From Paenibacillus phytohabitans (lineage in GTDB: Bacteria; Bacillota; Bacilli; Paenibacillales; Paenibacillaceae): a DNA stretch of 64,000 bases. Where the stretch lies: the NCBI RefSeq assembly GCF_013141775.1, contig NZ_WHOB01000021.1:186001-250000 (forward strand). The letters are read 5' to 3'. The position numbers were made by a program, and so were the translations under genes. Below, piece after piece: positions 55,680 through 63,088 of this stretch (positions are counted from its first letter, which is position 1; the number at the start of each line of letters is the position of its first letter). The notes under the pieces are model-generated. The model ran no database searches and was not told where the DNA came from. It worked only from the letters and a program-made list of their open reading frames with translations.

Positions 55680-56238
55680 TCTGATCAAACTGCATGATTA
55701 CAAGGAATCCTTCGGTTATTTCGCCCTGCAGCTGATGTATCCGGAGAAGCTGGACTTTCATCCGGCTTTTCTGGAAGAGGCGTTTGACAGCACTCATCCG
55801 GGTTATGCCCACGTGCATGCCTATTGGAAGCAAATGCAGAGCTTCAGCCTGGATGAGATTCAGGAGAGCTATGCGGCCACCTTTGATTTTCAGAAGGACT
55901 GCGCGCTGTATATGACCTATTTCAAATTCGAGGAGGCCAAGGAACGGGGGCAGATGCTCGCCAAGCTGAAGCTTCTGTACGAAATGTTCGGCCTTGCCAT
56001 GCCGGAGGGGGAGCTGCCTGATTATTTACCGCTGATGTGTGAATTTATATATGCCGCGCAGTGGCTGGAGGTCCCGGGAGCGCCGGAGAATTTCCGGATG
56101 CTGATGGCGATTCTTGAGGATGGCACCTACCATCTGCTCAAGGCGCTGGAGCGGAATGAAAGTCCCTATTACCATCTGGTTAAGGGATTACGTGAAACCT
56201 TCAAAGCTTGTGTTGAACAGGAGGCCCTGAGTCAATGA
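55672..56238 (+). CDS. narJ: Nitrate reductase assembly chaperone
   Basis: 188 residues, all helical, from a GTG at 55672 that follows a run of G residues and overlaps narH by eight bases; an in-frame ATG at 55642 is inside narH. NarJ binds NarG and helps insert the molybdenum cofactor; it is not part of the mature enzyme. YFALQLMYPEKLDFHP and the order in the operon support the call. NarI overlaps it by four bases. Confidence 0.92.
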   Translation: MIDLIKLHDYKESFGYFALQLMYPEKLDFHPAFLEEAFDSTHPGYAHVHAYWKQMQSFSLDEIQESYAATFDFQKDCALYMTYFKFEEAKERGQMLAKLKLLYEMFGLAMPEGELPDYLPLMCEFIYAAQWLEVPGAPENFRMLMAILEDGTYHLLKALERNESPYYHLVKGLRETFKACVEQEALSQ

Positions 56239-56921
56239 ATATGTCAGGTCAGTTTTTATGGGTCATTTTCCCCTATATGTGTCTGGTGGTCTTTATCGGC
56301 GGCCATATCTTCCGTTACCGTAAGGACCAATTCAACTGGACAGCCAAATCGAGTGAATTTATTGAAAAGAAACAGCTGAAATTCGGCAGCATTCTGTTCC
56401 ATCTCGGCATTATGCCGGTTATTCTGGGCCATATCGGCGGGCTCGCTGTTCCGAAATCTTGGCTGGAGGCTGTCGGTGTGAGTGATCATCTCTACCACAT
56501 CGGCGCGGTATATATCGGGGGGATCTTCGGCGCAGCTACCCTGCTCGGAATGCTGATCCTGACCTCGCGGCGCTTTACGCTGAAGAACGTCCGCCGGCTC
56601 AGCAGCGCATCGGACCTGATCGTCAACTCCCTCCTCCTGTTCATCGTGTTTATGGGGATGTACTCCACGATTGTAACGAATGCCGTACAGCCTGAGTTTG
56701 ATTACCGTGATACGATTTCTGTCTGGTTCCGCGGTTTATTCATGTTCCGGCCGGACCCGTCGCTGATGGGTGAGGTGCCGTTTTCCTTCAAGCTTCACAT
56801 TCTGTCAGGGTTTGCGATCTTTGCCTTCTGGCCGTTCACCCGGCTCGTCCATGTATGGAGTGTTCCGTTGAATTATGTAGGCAGAAGTTATATCCTATAC
56901 AGAAGAAATAAATCGAATTAA
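56235..56921 (+). CDS. narI: Respiratory nitrate reductase gamma subunit
   Basis: 228 residues with five membrane segments. Likely haem b ligands are His residues in GGHIFRY (segment 1), ILFHLGIMPVILGHIGG (segment 2), KLHILSG and RLVHVWSVP (segment 5). It takes electrons from menaquinol and passes them to NarH. It overlaps narJ by four bases. nreA follows after 50 bases, with no terminator seen between. Confidence 0.95.
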   Translation: MNMSGQFLWVIFPYMCLVVFIGGHIFRYRKDQFNWTAKSSEFIEKKQLKFGSILFHLGIMPVILGHIGGLAVPKSWLEAVGVSDHLYHIGAVYIGGIFGAATLLGMLILTSRRFTLKNVRRLSSASDLIVNSLLLFIVFMGMYSTIVTNAVQPEFDYRDTISVWFRGLFMFRPDPSLMGEVPFSFKLHILSGFAIFAFWPFTRLVHVWSVPLNYVGRSYILYRRNKSN

Positions 56922-56971
56922 CGGAAAGAGCCGGGTGAATTTCTTTCCCTGTTCAAATGAGGAGAGAAACG

Positions 56972-57430
56972 ATGAACAATAAGGTGGATTACCAAATCGA
57001 GCTTGACCGGATGCGCATAGCTTTGGGATATGACTTCATGTCGCTGGCTTTTGCTGAACCGGCGGAATATGACTATGTCATCCGGTGGAAATACGCCTCA
57101 GGGAACACAACGGACCGTTACAAACGGATTGTCCTTCAATCCGGCAGAGGGATTGCCGGCATCGTGTTCAAGACCGGCAAGCCTTTCTTAATCCCGTCTG
57201 TGCAGACAGATGTGCAGCCGGATACCTTGTTTAACTATCCCATTACCAAGATGGAGAATCTGAGCAGCATCGGGGCTGTGCCGGTGTGGAATGATGCCCG
57301 TGTCGCAGGCGTGCTTCTTGGCGGTTTCAGGGGCGAACGGCAGGTAAGCCCTGACATGCTGGGGGACCTGGACAGGGCAGCGCGTAAGGGGATTGGAGAC
57401 TTGAACGGAAAGGAATTGTTGCTCAGTTGA
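56972..57430 (+). CDS. nreA: GAF-domain nitrate receptor of the Nre system
   Basis: 152 residues, a single GAF domain (about 15-145): ALGYDFMSLAFAE, RGIAGIVFKTGKPFLIP, SSIGAVPVWNDARVAGVLLGG. In staphylococci NreA binds nitrate and holds back NreB phosphorylation when nitrate is absent. Position directly before nreB supports the call. GAGGAGA favours the ATG at 56972 over that at 56957. Its stop overlaps the nreB ATG by one base. Confidence 0.85.
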   Translation: MNNKVDYQIELDRMRIALGYDFMSLAFAEPAEYDYVIRWKYASGNTTDRYKRIVLQSGRGIAGIVFKTGKPFLIPSVQTDVQPDTLFNYPITKMENLSSIGAVPVWNDARVAGVLLGGFRGERQVSPDMLGDLDRAARKGIGDLNGKELLLS

Positions 57431-58473
57431 TGACACCCGGAACGGATCTGCAGAGTCTGCTCATGACAAAGCTGTTTGAGAACAGCTCGGAGGCGATGTT
57501 CTTTTTTGACCGGCAAGGGAAAGCCCTGGCCATGAATCCGGCTGCCGAGAACATCGTGGACAAGGATATTCTGAAGCAGCTGTATCAGGGGAATCCTGAG
57601 GCGCTTTGCGGGACCTGCCGGGGATACACGAGTGAGACGGAGCTCCGTACCTGCCTCAATTGTTATTTTCATACACCGGACTCCGAGGAGTTCACCTCAT
57701 ACCAGGTATATCTGGAGACGAAGGATAAGGGGGTTGTCCCTTATGCCGCCACCTTCCACACCATAGATGACGAGAAGGGCATCAGAGTATTTATGCTTAG
57801 GGATCTGACCAGACAGTTCAAGACGCAAGAGAAGTTCTACCAGAACAAAATGATGAAGCATATCATTGAGGCGCAGGAGAATGAACGCAAGCGGATCTCC
57901 CGGGAACTGCATGACAGCGTGGCCCAGGAGCTGATGAGTGCCGTGATTGATCTGCGTGTGCTGAAATATATGACAGCGGATGAGCAGCTGCTGAAGAAGA
58001 TGAAGCAGACCGAGGTCTCCATGACCCGGCTTCTGAATGATATCCGCAACCTTTCGGTAGAGCTTAGGCCGGCTGCTCTGGATGATTTCGGCCTGGAAGC
58101 CGCATTCCGGTCACACTTCAAGCGGGTGGAGCAAACCTATGGCCTGGTGATTGATTATGAGTCCCGGCTCTCCGAGAAACGGTATGGGAGTGAGATCGAA
58201 ACCGTCATGTACCGTGTGTGCCAGGAAGCTGTGCTGAACGCCCTGAAGTATGCGCAGGTTGACAGTGTTAAAGTTTCACTTACCGAAAAGGACGGCGTGC
58301 TGCTGCTTCGGGTAGAGGATAAGGGAACCGGCTTTAATCAGGGTGACGAGCCGGATGGAACCGGACTTGGCCTGTTTGGCATGCAGGAGCGGGCGGAGCT
58401 GGTGGGCGGCACCTTCAGCGTAGATTCAGAGATAGGCAGGGGTACGGTGATTATTTTACAGGTGCCTGTATGA
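57430..58473 (+). CDS. nreB: Oxygen-sensing histidine kinase of the Nre system
   Basis: 347 residues, soluble. An N-terminal PAS domain (about 12-130) holds Cys60, Cys63, Cys75 and Cys78, a C-x2-C-x11-C-x2-C pattern identical in spacing to the oxygen-labile 4Fe-4S site of staphylococcal NreB. Then a HisKA_3 helix with the phospho-His in RELHDSVAQ (about residue 159) and a HATPase domain ([13 protein letters not shown]). Without oxygen the cluster is intact and the kinase phosphorylates NreC. The ATG at 57430 is preferred over the adjacent TTG. Confidence 0.92.
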   Translation: MTPGTDLQSLLMTKLFENSSEAMFFFDRQGKALAMNPAAENIVDKDILKQLYQGNPEALCGTCRGYTSETELRTCLNCYFHTPDSEEFTSYQVYLETKDKGVVPYAATFHTIDDEKGIRVFMLRDLTRQFKTQEKFYQNKMMKHIIEAQENERKRISRELHDSVAQELMSAVIDLRVLKYMTADEQLLKKMKQTEVSMTRLLNDIRNLSVELRPAALDDFGLEAAFRSHFKRVEQTYGLVIDYESRLSEKRYGSEIETVMYRVCQEAVLNALKYAQVDSVKVSLTEKDGVLLLRVEDKGTGFNQGDEPDGTGLGLFGMQERAELVGGTFSVDSEIGRGTVIILQVPV

Positions 58474-58501
58474 TTTGCGCGAGGAAAGGAATGAGCTTTT
58501 G

Positions 58502-59149
58502 ATGAAGATCGTCATTGCAGACGACCATGCGATCGTACGCAGCGGATTCTCCATGATTCTCAATTTTCAGAATGACATTGAAGTGATCGGAGCGGCGGCA
58601 GACGGCAGGGAAGCTTACACCATGGTCGCCAAATTCCGGCCGGACATTCTGATTATGGATTTAAGCATGCCCCCGGGAGAGAGCGGGCTGACCGCTACCG
58701 GCAAGATTAAAGAGGATTACCCCGATACCAAAATCCTGATTCTGACGATGCATGACGATGATGAATATCTCTTCCATGTGCTGAAGAACGGGGCCTCCGG
58801 TTATGTGCTCAAGAGTGCGCCGGACGAGGAGTTGCTGCTGGCCATCCGGACCATTTATGAAGGCGGCACCTATATTCATCCCAAGATGGCAACCTCGCTG
58901 GTCCGTGAGTTCATCAAGCAGGATAAAACGGCAGGCACAGAGGATCTGTTCGAGCTGTTATCCAAGCGGGAGCTCGAGATCCTGCCGCTCATTGCCAAGG
59001 GATACGGGAACAAGGAAATCGCCGAGAAGCTGTTCATTTCAGTGAAAACAGTGGAGGCCCACAAGGCGAAAATTATGGAGAAATTAAACCTTAAGAGCCG
59101 GCCGGAGCTGGTCGAGTATGCTTTGAGGAAAAAAATGCTGGATTTCTGA
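58502..59149 (+). CDS. nreC: NarL/LuxR response regulator of the Nre system
   Basis: 215 residues. Receiver domain with acidic pocket ADDH and phosphoacceptor Asp in ILIMDLSMP (about residue 54), then a LuxR-type helix-turn-helix ([22 protein letters not shown]) at about 165-190. It follows nreB and is the likely activator of narG and narK through the boxes described there. The ATG at 58502 follows GAGGAAAGGA at somewhat long spacing. Confidence 0.92.
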   Translation: MKIVIADDHAIVRSGFSMILNFQNDIEVIGAAADGREAYTMVAKFRPDILIMDLSMPPGESGLTATGKIKEDYPDTKILILTMHDDDEYLFHVLKNGASGYVLKSAPDEELLLAIRTIYEGGTYIHPKMATSLVREFIKQDKTAGTEDLFELLSKRELEILPLIAKGYGNKEIAEKLFISVKTVEAHKAKIMEKLNLKSRPELVEYALRKKMLDF

Positions 59150-59172
59150 CCGGCGAATGGAGGTAAGCCTTG

Positions 59173-59700
59173 ATGCCGGAACATGCAGGGCTCAAGTTTA
59201 CGGTGCCCGCCATGCGCATTCTTGAGAATGAACACCGCTATTTATCCTTTCTGATGGAAGAATGGCATGATATCGTACTTTGGTTTGAGAGGGAGCAGCC
59301 CGCTCCGGAAGAAGCCAGAGCTCAGCTTCATAAGCTGCGTAAGGCGGTTCTGGAGTTTACGGGCCCGCTGAAGAAGCATACCGTGAAGGAAGAAACGCAT
59401 TTTTTTCCGCTGCTGGGCCGTTACATCGGTTTTGAACAAGGGCCGCTGGTAGGCATCCAGGAGGAGCACCGCGAGATTGAAGGGTATATTGGACATTTCC
59501 TGCATCACACAGAGGGCAATGCCGAACTGATGACGCTTGAGGATATCCGTGCTGCGGTGAAGGATGCAGGGGAAGCCTTTGAGGTGCTGACGGTACACTT
59601 TGTCAAAGAAGAGACGGTTATCTTTCCGATGGCTGAGCATCAGCTTAGCGCGAAGAACAAAGAGCGGTTAAGCCAACAGCTGAATACGCTTATTACGTGA
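59173..59700 (+). CDS. Hemerythrin-like HHE domain protein
   Basis: 175 residues. Metal-ligand type residues of a di-iron four-helix bundle: ENEHRYLSFLMEE (about residue 17), KKHTVKEETHFFPLL (about 72), QEEHREIEGYIGHF (about 100) and VHFVKEETVIFPMAEH (about 145). Only 23 bases after nreC, so part of the nar-nre operon. Its presence next to nitrate reduction suggests NO or oxygen handling, or iron-sulfur repair as in RIC proteins; that is inference. The ATG at 59173 is used; a TTG at 59170 is also possible behind GGAGG. Confidence 0.82.
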   Translation: MPEHAGLKFTVPAMRILENEHRYLSFLMEEWHDIVLWFEREQPAPEEARAQLHKLRKAVLEFTGPLKKHTVKEETHFFPLLGRYIGFEQGPLVGIQEEHREIEGYIGHFLHHTEGNAELMTLEDIRAAVKDAGEAFEVLTVHFVKEETVIFPMAEHQLSAKNKERLSQQLNTLIT

Positions 59701-59713
59701 GAATGCATGAACA

Positions 59714-59742
59714 AGCTGCTCCTATGTGGGGCGGCTTTTTTT
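59714..59742 (+). terminator. Terminator of the nar-nre operon
   Basis: AGCTGCTCC pairs with GGGGCGGCT (two G-T pairs) around TATGT-type loop bases and is followed by seven T residues. Confidence 0.88.
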
Positions 59743-60078
59743 GTGCACAGCAAATTAGACAACAAGAAATCTGGATAAATCGGGGGAGGCAGATTAAGTC
59801 ACTTGCAACAGCATGGGTTAGGTTTAAATGCAGCGTCTTCCGAAAATAATTGGATTTTCTCCACTTGTCAGTGAACAAAGCCTCCCCTGTCAAACAGCAG
59901 TGGGAAAAACAGCACTTAATATGCTGCAAACAGTCAGATTAGAGGAAAGAAATAAAATTAAGTGACGTTTATCCAACTAATGTAACAGAGGCCGAAGCCC
60001 GAAGTAGGCGATAAGAGAAATTGTGAGATGTTTCGTTTGTGGCAGGAGTTGCAGGAGTGAATAAGGTCTGGAGCAATG
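59743..60078. other. 336-base gap between two terminators, no protein gene seen
   Basis: No open frame with a ribosome binding site was recognised on either strand. It is bounded by the nar-nre terminator on the left and a second strong terminator on the right. It contains TTGTCAGTGAACAA (near 59866) and an ATTGTGAGATGTTTC stretch (near 60016), which resemble redox-regulator half-sites. A terminator with no gene ahead of it suggests a small RNA here. Confidence 0.35.
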
Positions 60079-60104
60079 CCCCGCTGTGCGGGGTTATTTT
60101 TTTT
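60079..60104 (+). terminator. Terminator without an upstream gene
   Basis: CCCCGC / GCGGGG with a TGT loop followed by TTATTTTTTTT. A canonical intrinsic terminator, immediately before the narK regulatory region. Confidence 0.85.
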
Positions 60105-60169
60105 AGGGTTTCCCCTGTCAGGGAAAGGGGACTCCCCTATATCTGAGCCGGGGGACCGGCGGATACAAT
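60104..60169 (+). promoter_or_regulatory. narK promoter with candidate NreC boxes
   Basis: TAGGGTTTCCCCTG (60104-60117) matches nine of ten fixed positions of the NreC pattern TAGGG-N4-CCCTA, and AGGGGACTCCCCTA (60126-60139) matches eight. A -10-like TACAAT lies at 60164-60169, the same hexamer as before narG, again without a good -35. This fits activation by NreC. Confidence 0.55.
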
Positions 60170-60228
60170 GAGTACAGGAAGTATTCATGCGAATAATCAA
60201 GAGAATAAACGGCGAAAAGGTGAGTCGA

Positions 60229-61719
60229 ATGATTAAAAAAGTGCAATTGCCGCTACAAACCTTAAACCTGATTACCGGATTCATGGTGTGGGTGATCATC
60301 TCTTCCCTGATGCCCTTTATTTCCGAGGACATTAGCATCCCTCCGGGAAGACTTGCGATGGTCACAGCGATTCCGGTGGTGCTTGGCTCAATTCTAAGAA
60401 TTCCTTTGGGCTATTATGCGAACATTCTGGGAGCACGCATTATTTTTATGTCCAGCTTTATCCTGCTGTTGTTTCCGGTCTACTTCATCAGTGAAGCGTC
60501 CACGGTTACTCACTTGATTATCGGAGGCCTGTTCCTTGGAATCGGCGGGGCTGTATTCTCAGTGGGGGTGACCTCTCTGCCGAAATATTTTCCCAAAGAT
60601 AAGCATGGTCTGATCAACGGAATCTACGGGATCGGGAACATCGGCACGGCGGTCACAACCTTCTCTGCTCCGATGGTGGCGGCACAGATAGGCTGGGCCC
60701 CTGCGGTGAAAATGTATCTGATTCTGCTGCTGGTGTTCATCGCCTTGAATTTCTTCTTCGGGGACCGTCATGAGCCTAAGCTCAAAACCCCGATTATCGA
60801 ACAAATCAAAGGCGTATCCCGAAATGAGAAGCTCTGGCTGTTCTCCTTGTTCTATTTCATTACCTTTGGCTCCTTTGTGGCCTTCACGATTTATCTGCCT
60901 AACTTTCTGGTATCGAATTTCGGTCTGGACAAGGTGGATGCCGGGATGCGCACAGCCGGCTTCATTGCCGTTGCGACCTTCTTCCGTCCGGTAGGCGGCT
61001 GGCTTGCCGACAAGTTCCAGCCGTTGTTCCTGCTCACCGGCACATTCAGTATCTATACAATTGCCGCTATTATCCTGGCCTTTATGCCAGACATGAGATT
61101 ATATACAGCCGGATGCCTTGCGATTGCGTTCAGTGCAGGAATCGGTAACGGAGTCATTTTCAAATTAGTTCCGCTGTATTTCAATAAGCAGGCGGGTGTC
61201 GCGAACGGAATTGTATCGATGATGGGCGGCCTGGGCGGCTTTTTCCCTCCGATCATGCTGTCGGTGATTTATTCGGTGACCGGGCAATATTCCATCGGGT
61301 TCATGCTGCTCTCCCAGGTGGCGCTGGCCAGTCTGGTGCTGGTCGTGTGGCTCTATTTCCAGGACCGGCTTGCGCTTACCTCTGAAGTGTTCAATTCTAC
61401 CGGACAGGGGATTCTGGTCACCGATGTTTCCGGTTTGATTAAGACCGTCAATCCGGCCTTCACGAAGCTCACCGGCTATACGGAGGACGAGGTTCTCGGC
61501 AGACAGCCCAGCATTCTCAAGTCAGGCCGCCAATCCAAAGAATTCTACCGCGTCATGTGGGGGGAGGTCAGGGAGACGGGAATGTGGCAGGGCGAAATCT
61601 GGAACAGGCGCAAGAACGGGGAAGAGTATCTGCAGTGGCTGAACATCAACGCTGTGAAGGATGACACCGGCGAGGATGTCCGGTATGTAGGTACATTCAG
61701 CGATATTACGCAGAAATAA
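60229..61719 (+). CDS. narK: NarK nitrate/nitrite transporter fused to a C-terminal PAS domain
   Basis: 496 residues. Residues 1-385 form a major-facilitator protein with about 12 membrane segments and both nitrate-signature-type motifs (YGIGNIGTA and SAGIGNGVIF). It imports nitrate and/or exports nitrite. From about 387 to the end there is a PAS domain (FNSTGQGILVTDVSG, AFTKLTGYTEDEVLG, EIWNRRKNGEEY, YVGTFSDITQK) with no kinase or cyclase after it. NarK proteins normally end after the last membrane segment. AAAAGG favours the ATG at 60229 over 60187. moeA follows 94 bases on. Confidence 0.92.
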   Translation: MIKKVQLPLQTLNLITGFMVWVIISSLMPFISEDISIPPGRLAMVTAIPVVLGSILRIPLGYYANILGARIIFMSSFILLLFPVYFISEASTVTHLIIGGLFLGIGGAVFSVGVTSLPKYFPKDKHGLINGIYGIGNIGTAVTTFSAPMVAAQIGWAPAVKMYLILLLVFIALNFFFGDRHEPKLKTPIIEQIKGVSRNEKLWLFSLFYFITFGSFVAFTIYLPNFLVSNFGLDKVDAGMRTAGFIAVATFFRPVGGWLADKFQPLFLLTGTFSIYTIAAIILAFMPDMRLYTAGCLAIAFSAGIGNGVIFKLVPLYFNKQAGVANGIVSMMGGLGGFFPPIMLSVIYSVTGQYSIGFMLLSQVALASLVLVVWLYFQDRLALTSEVFNSTGQGILVTDVSGLIKTVNPAFTKLTGYTEDEVLGRQPSILKSGRQSKEFYRVMWGEVRETGMWQGEIWNRRKNGEEYLQWLNINAVKDDTGEDVRYVGTFSDITQK

Positions 61720-61813
61720 CCGGAGGAAGTGGCGTTGAACCGCTGCAGCCCATCCCTTTCCATACAGGACGGCATAGCCGATTCTACTGGGTCCGGCATC
61801 AAGTTAGGAGCAG

Positions 61814-63064
61814 ATGAAGGTGGAAAAGACCAGAAATCCGGTTACCGTGGCGGAAGCTGTATTCCGGGTAACCGAAAGAGTGTGCTGCACAGGTACAGAA
61901 AGAGTGCCGCTTGCCGCAAGCTATGGACGCATCCTGGCGGAGCCGCTGACGGCAACCCATGATGTTCCGCATTTTACGCGGTCACCCTATGACGGGTATG
62001 CAATTGCTTCGGCAGATTCAGTTGGTGCTTCCGGCAACAGCCGGATCAGCTTCACGGTTGTAGATCATATCGGCGCAGGGGAGATATCTCAGGTTACGCT
62101 TGGGGCATTCGAAGCCGTCCGTCTGATGACGGGAGCCGCGCTGCCGGTGGGTGCAGATGCGGTAGTCATGTTCGAACAGGCCTCGGAGGCCGGCCGGACG
62201 TTTACCATCCGCAAATCCTTTGCCCCGCAGGAGAATCTGTCCCTGCAGGGTGAAGATATGCGCTCAGGCGAAAGGATCGTTCCGGCAGGCAGCTTCATTC
62301 ATCCCGGAACTGTGGCGCTGCTGGCTACCTTCGGGTATGGGGAGGTGCGGGTCGGCAAGCGGCCGGTTGTAGGCATATTGTCAACGGGAACCGAGCTGCT
62401 GGAGGTGACGGCTCCGCTTGAACCCGGTAGAATCCGCAACAGCAACGGGCCGATGATCGCTGCCCAGCTCGCCCGGATGGGTATACCCTACCGGATGTAC
62501 GATACGGCAGCGGACCAGCTGGAAGAATGCCTGCTGACGGTCCGGCAGGCGATGACAGAAACAGACTGCCTGATCACCACAGGCGGCGTATCCGTCGGCG
62601 ACTATGACTACTTGCCGGAAATATACAAGCGCCTCGGGGCCGATGTGCTGTTCAACAAGGTGGCGATGCGTCCGGGCAGCGTGACTACAGTCGCGGTTGC
62701 CGGGGAGAAGTGCCTATTCGGATTGTCCGGCAATCCGTCGGCGTGCTTCATAGGCTTCGAGCTGTTTGTCAGGCCCGCCCTGCTCACGATGATGGGGGCA
62801 GATAAAGTCTATCTGCCGCGTACGACAGCCGTACTGGGAGAGGATTTCCTGAAGGCCAATCCGTTCACTCGGTTTATCCGGGCTGTTCATGACCGGACCT
62901 CGGTGCGTCCTGCCGGCTTCAATAAATCGAATGCGGTATCCTCCATCGCACGCGGGAATTCGCTGATTGTGCTGCCGGGCGGGACAAGAGGTTATGCTGC
63001 AGGCGATCCTGTGGATGTACTGCTCCTCGGCGTTGAGGAAGGTACGGACGAATGGGTGCTGTAA
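61814..63064 (+). CDS. moeA: Molybdopterin molybdenumtransferase
   Basis: 416 residues. It inserts molybdate into adenylylated molybdopterin, the last common step of Mo cofactor synthesis needed by NarG. Seen: DVPHFTRSPYDGYAI near residue 50, GAALPVGADAVVMFE near 110, GTELLEV and NSNGPM in the MoCF-like domain, TTGGVSVGDYDY near 260, and LSGNPSACF near 305. A GTG at 61820 has better spacing to AGGAG and may be the true start. Placed between narK and moaA, clearly to supply nitrate reductase. Confidence 0.93.
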   Translation: MKVEKTRNPVTVAEAVFRVTERVCCTGTERVPLAASYGRILAEPLTATHDVPHFTRSPYDGYAIASADSVGASGNSRISFTVVDHIGAGEISQVTLGAFEAVRLMTGAALPVGADAVVMFEQASEAGRTFTIRKSFAPQENLSLQGEDMRSGERIVPAGSFIHPGTVALLATFGYGEVRVGKRPVVGILSTGTELLEVTAPLEPGRIRNSNGPMIAAQLARMGIPYRMYDTAADQLEECLLTVRQAMTETDCLITTGGVSVGDYDYLPEIYKRLGADVLFNKVAMRPGSVTTVAVAGEKCLFGLSGNPSACFIGFELFVRPALLTMMGADKVYLPRTTAVLGEDFLKANPFTRFIRAVHDRTSVRPAGFNKSNAVSSIARGNSLIVLPGGTRGYAAGDPVDVLLLGVEEGTDEWVL

Positions 63065-63088
63065 GCTTACCGGAAGGGAGATAGACAT

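Noticed and set aside
61735..61962. Small frame starting at a TTG with a good GGAGG box, overlapping moeA
   Set aside because: The peptide has no recognisable pattern and mostly overlaps moeA in another frame; the box is probably a relic or chance.
63065..63088. Molybdenum cofactor riboswitch before moaA
   Set aside because: Only 24 bases separate moeA and moaA and only 94 separate narK and moeA, too short for that RNA; no such fold seen.
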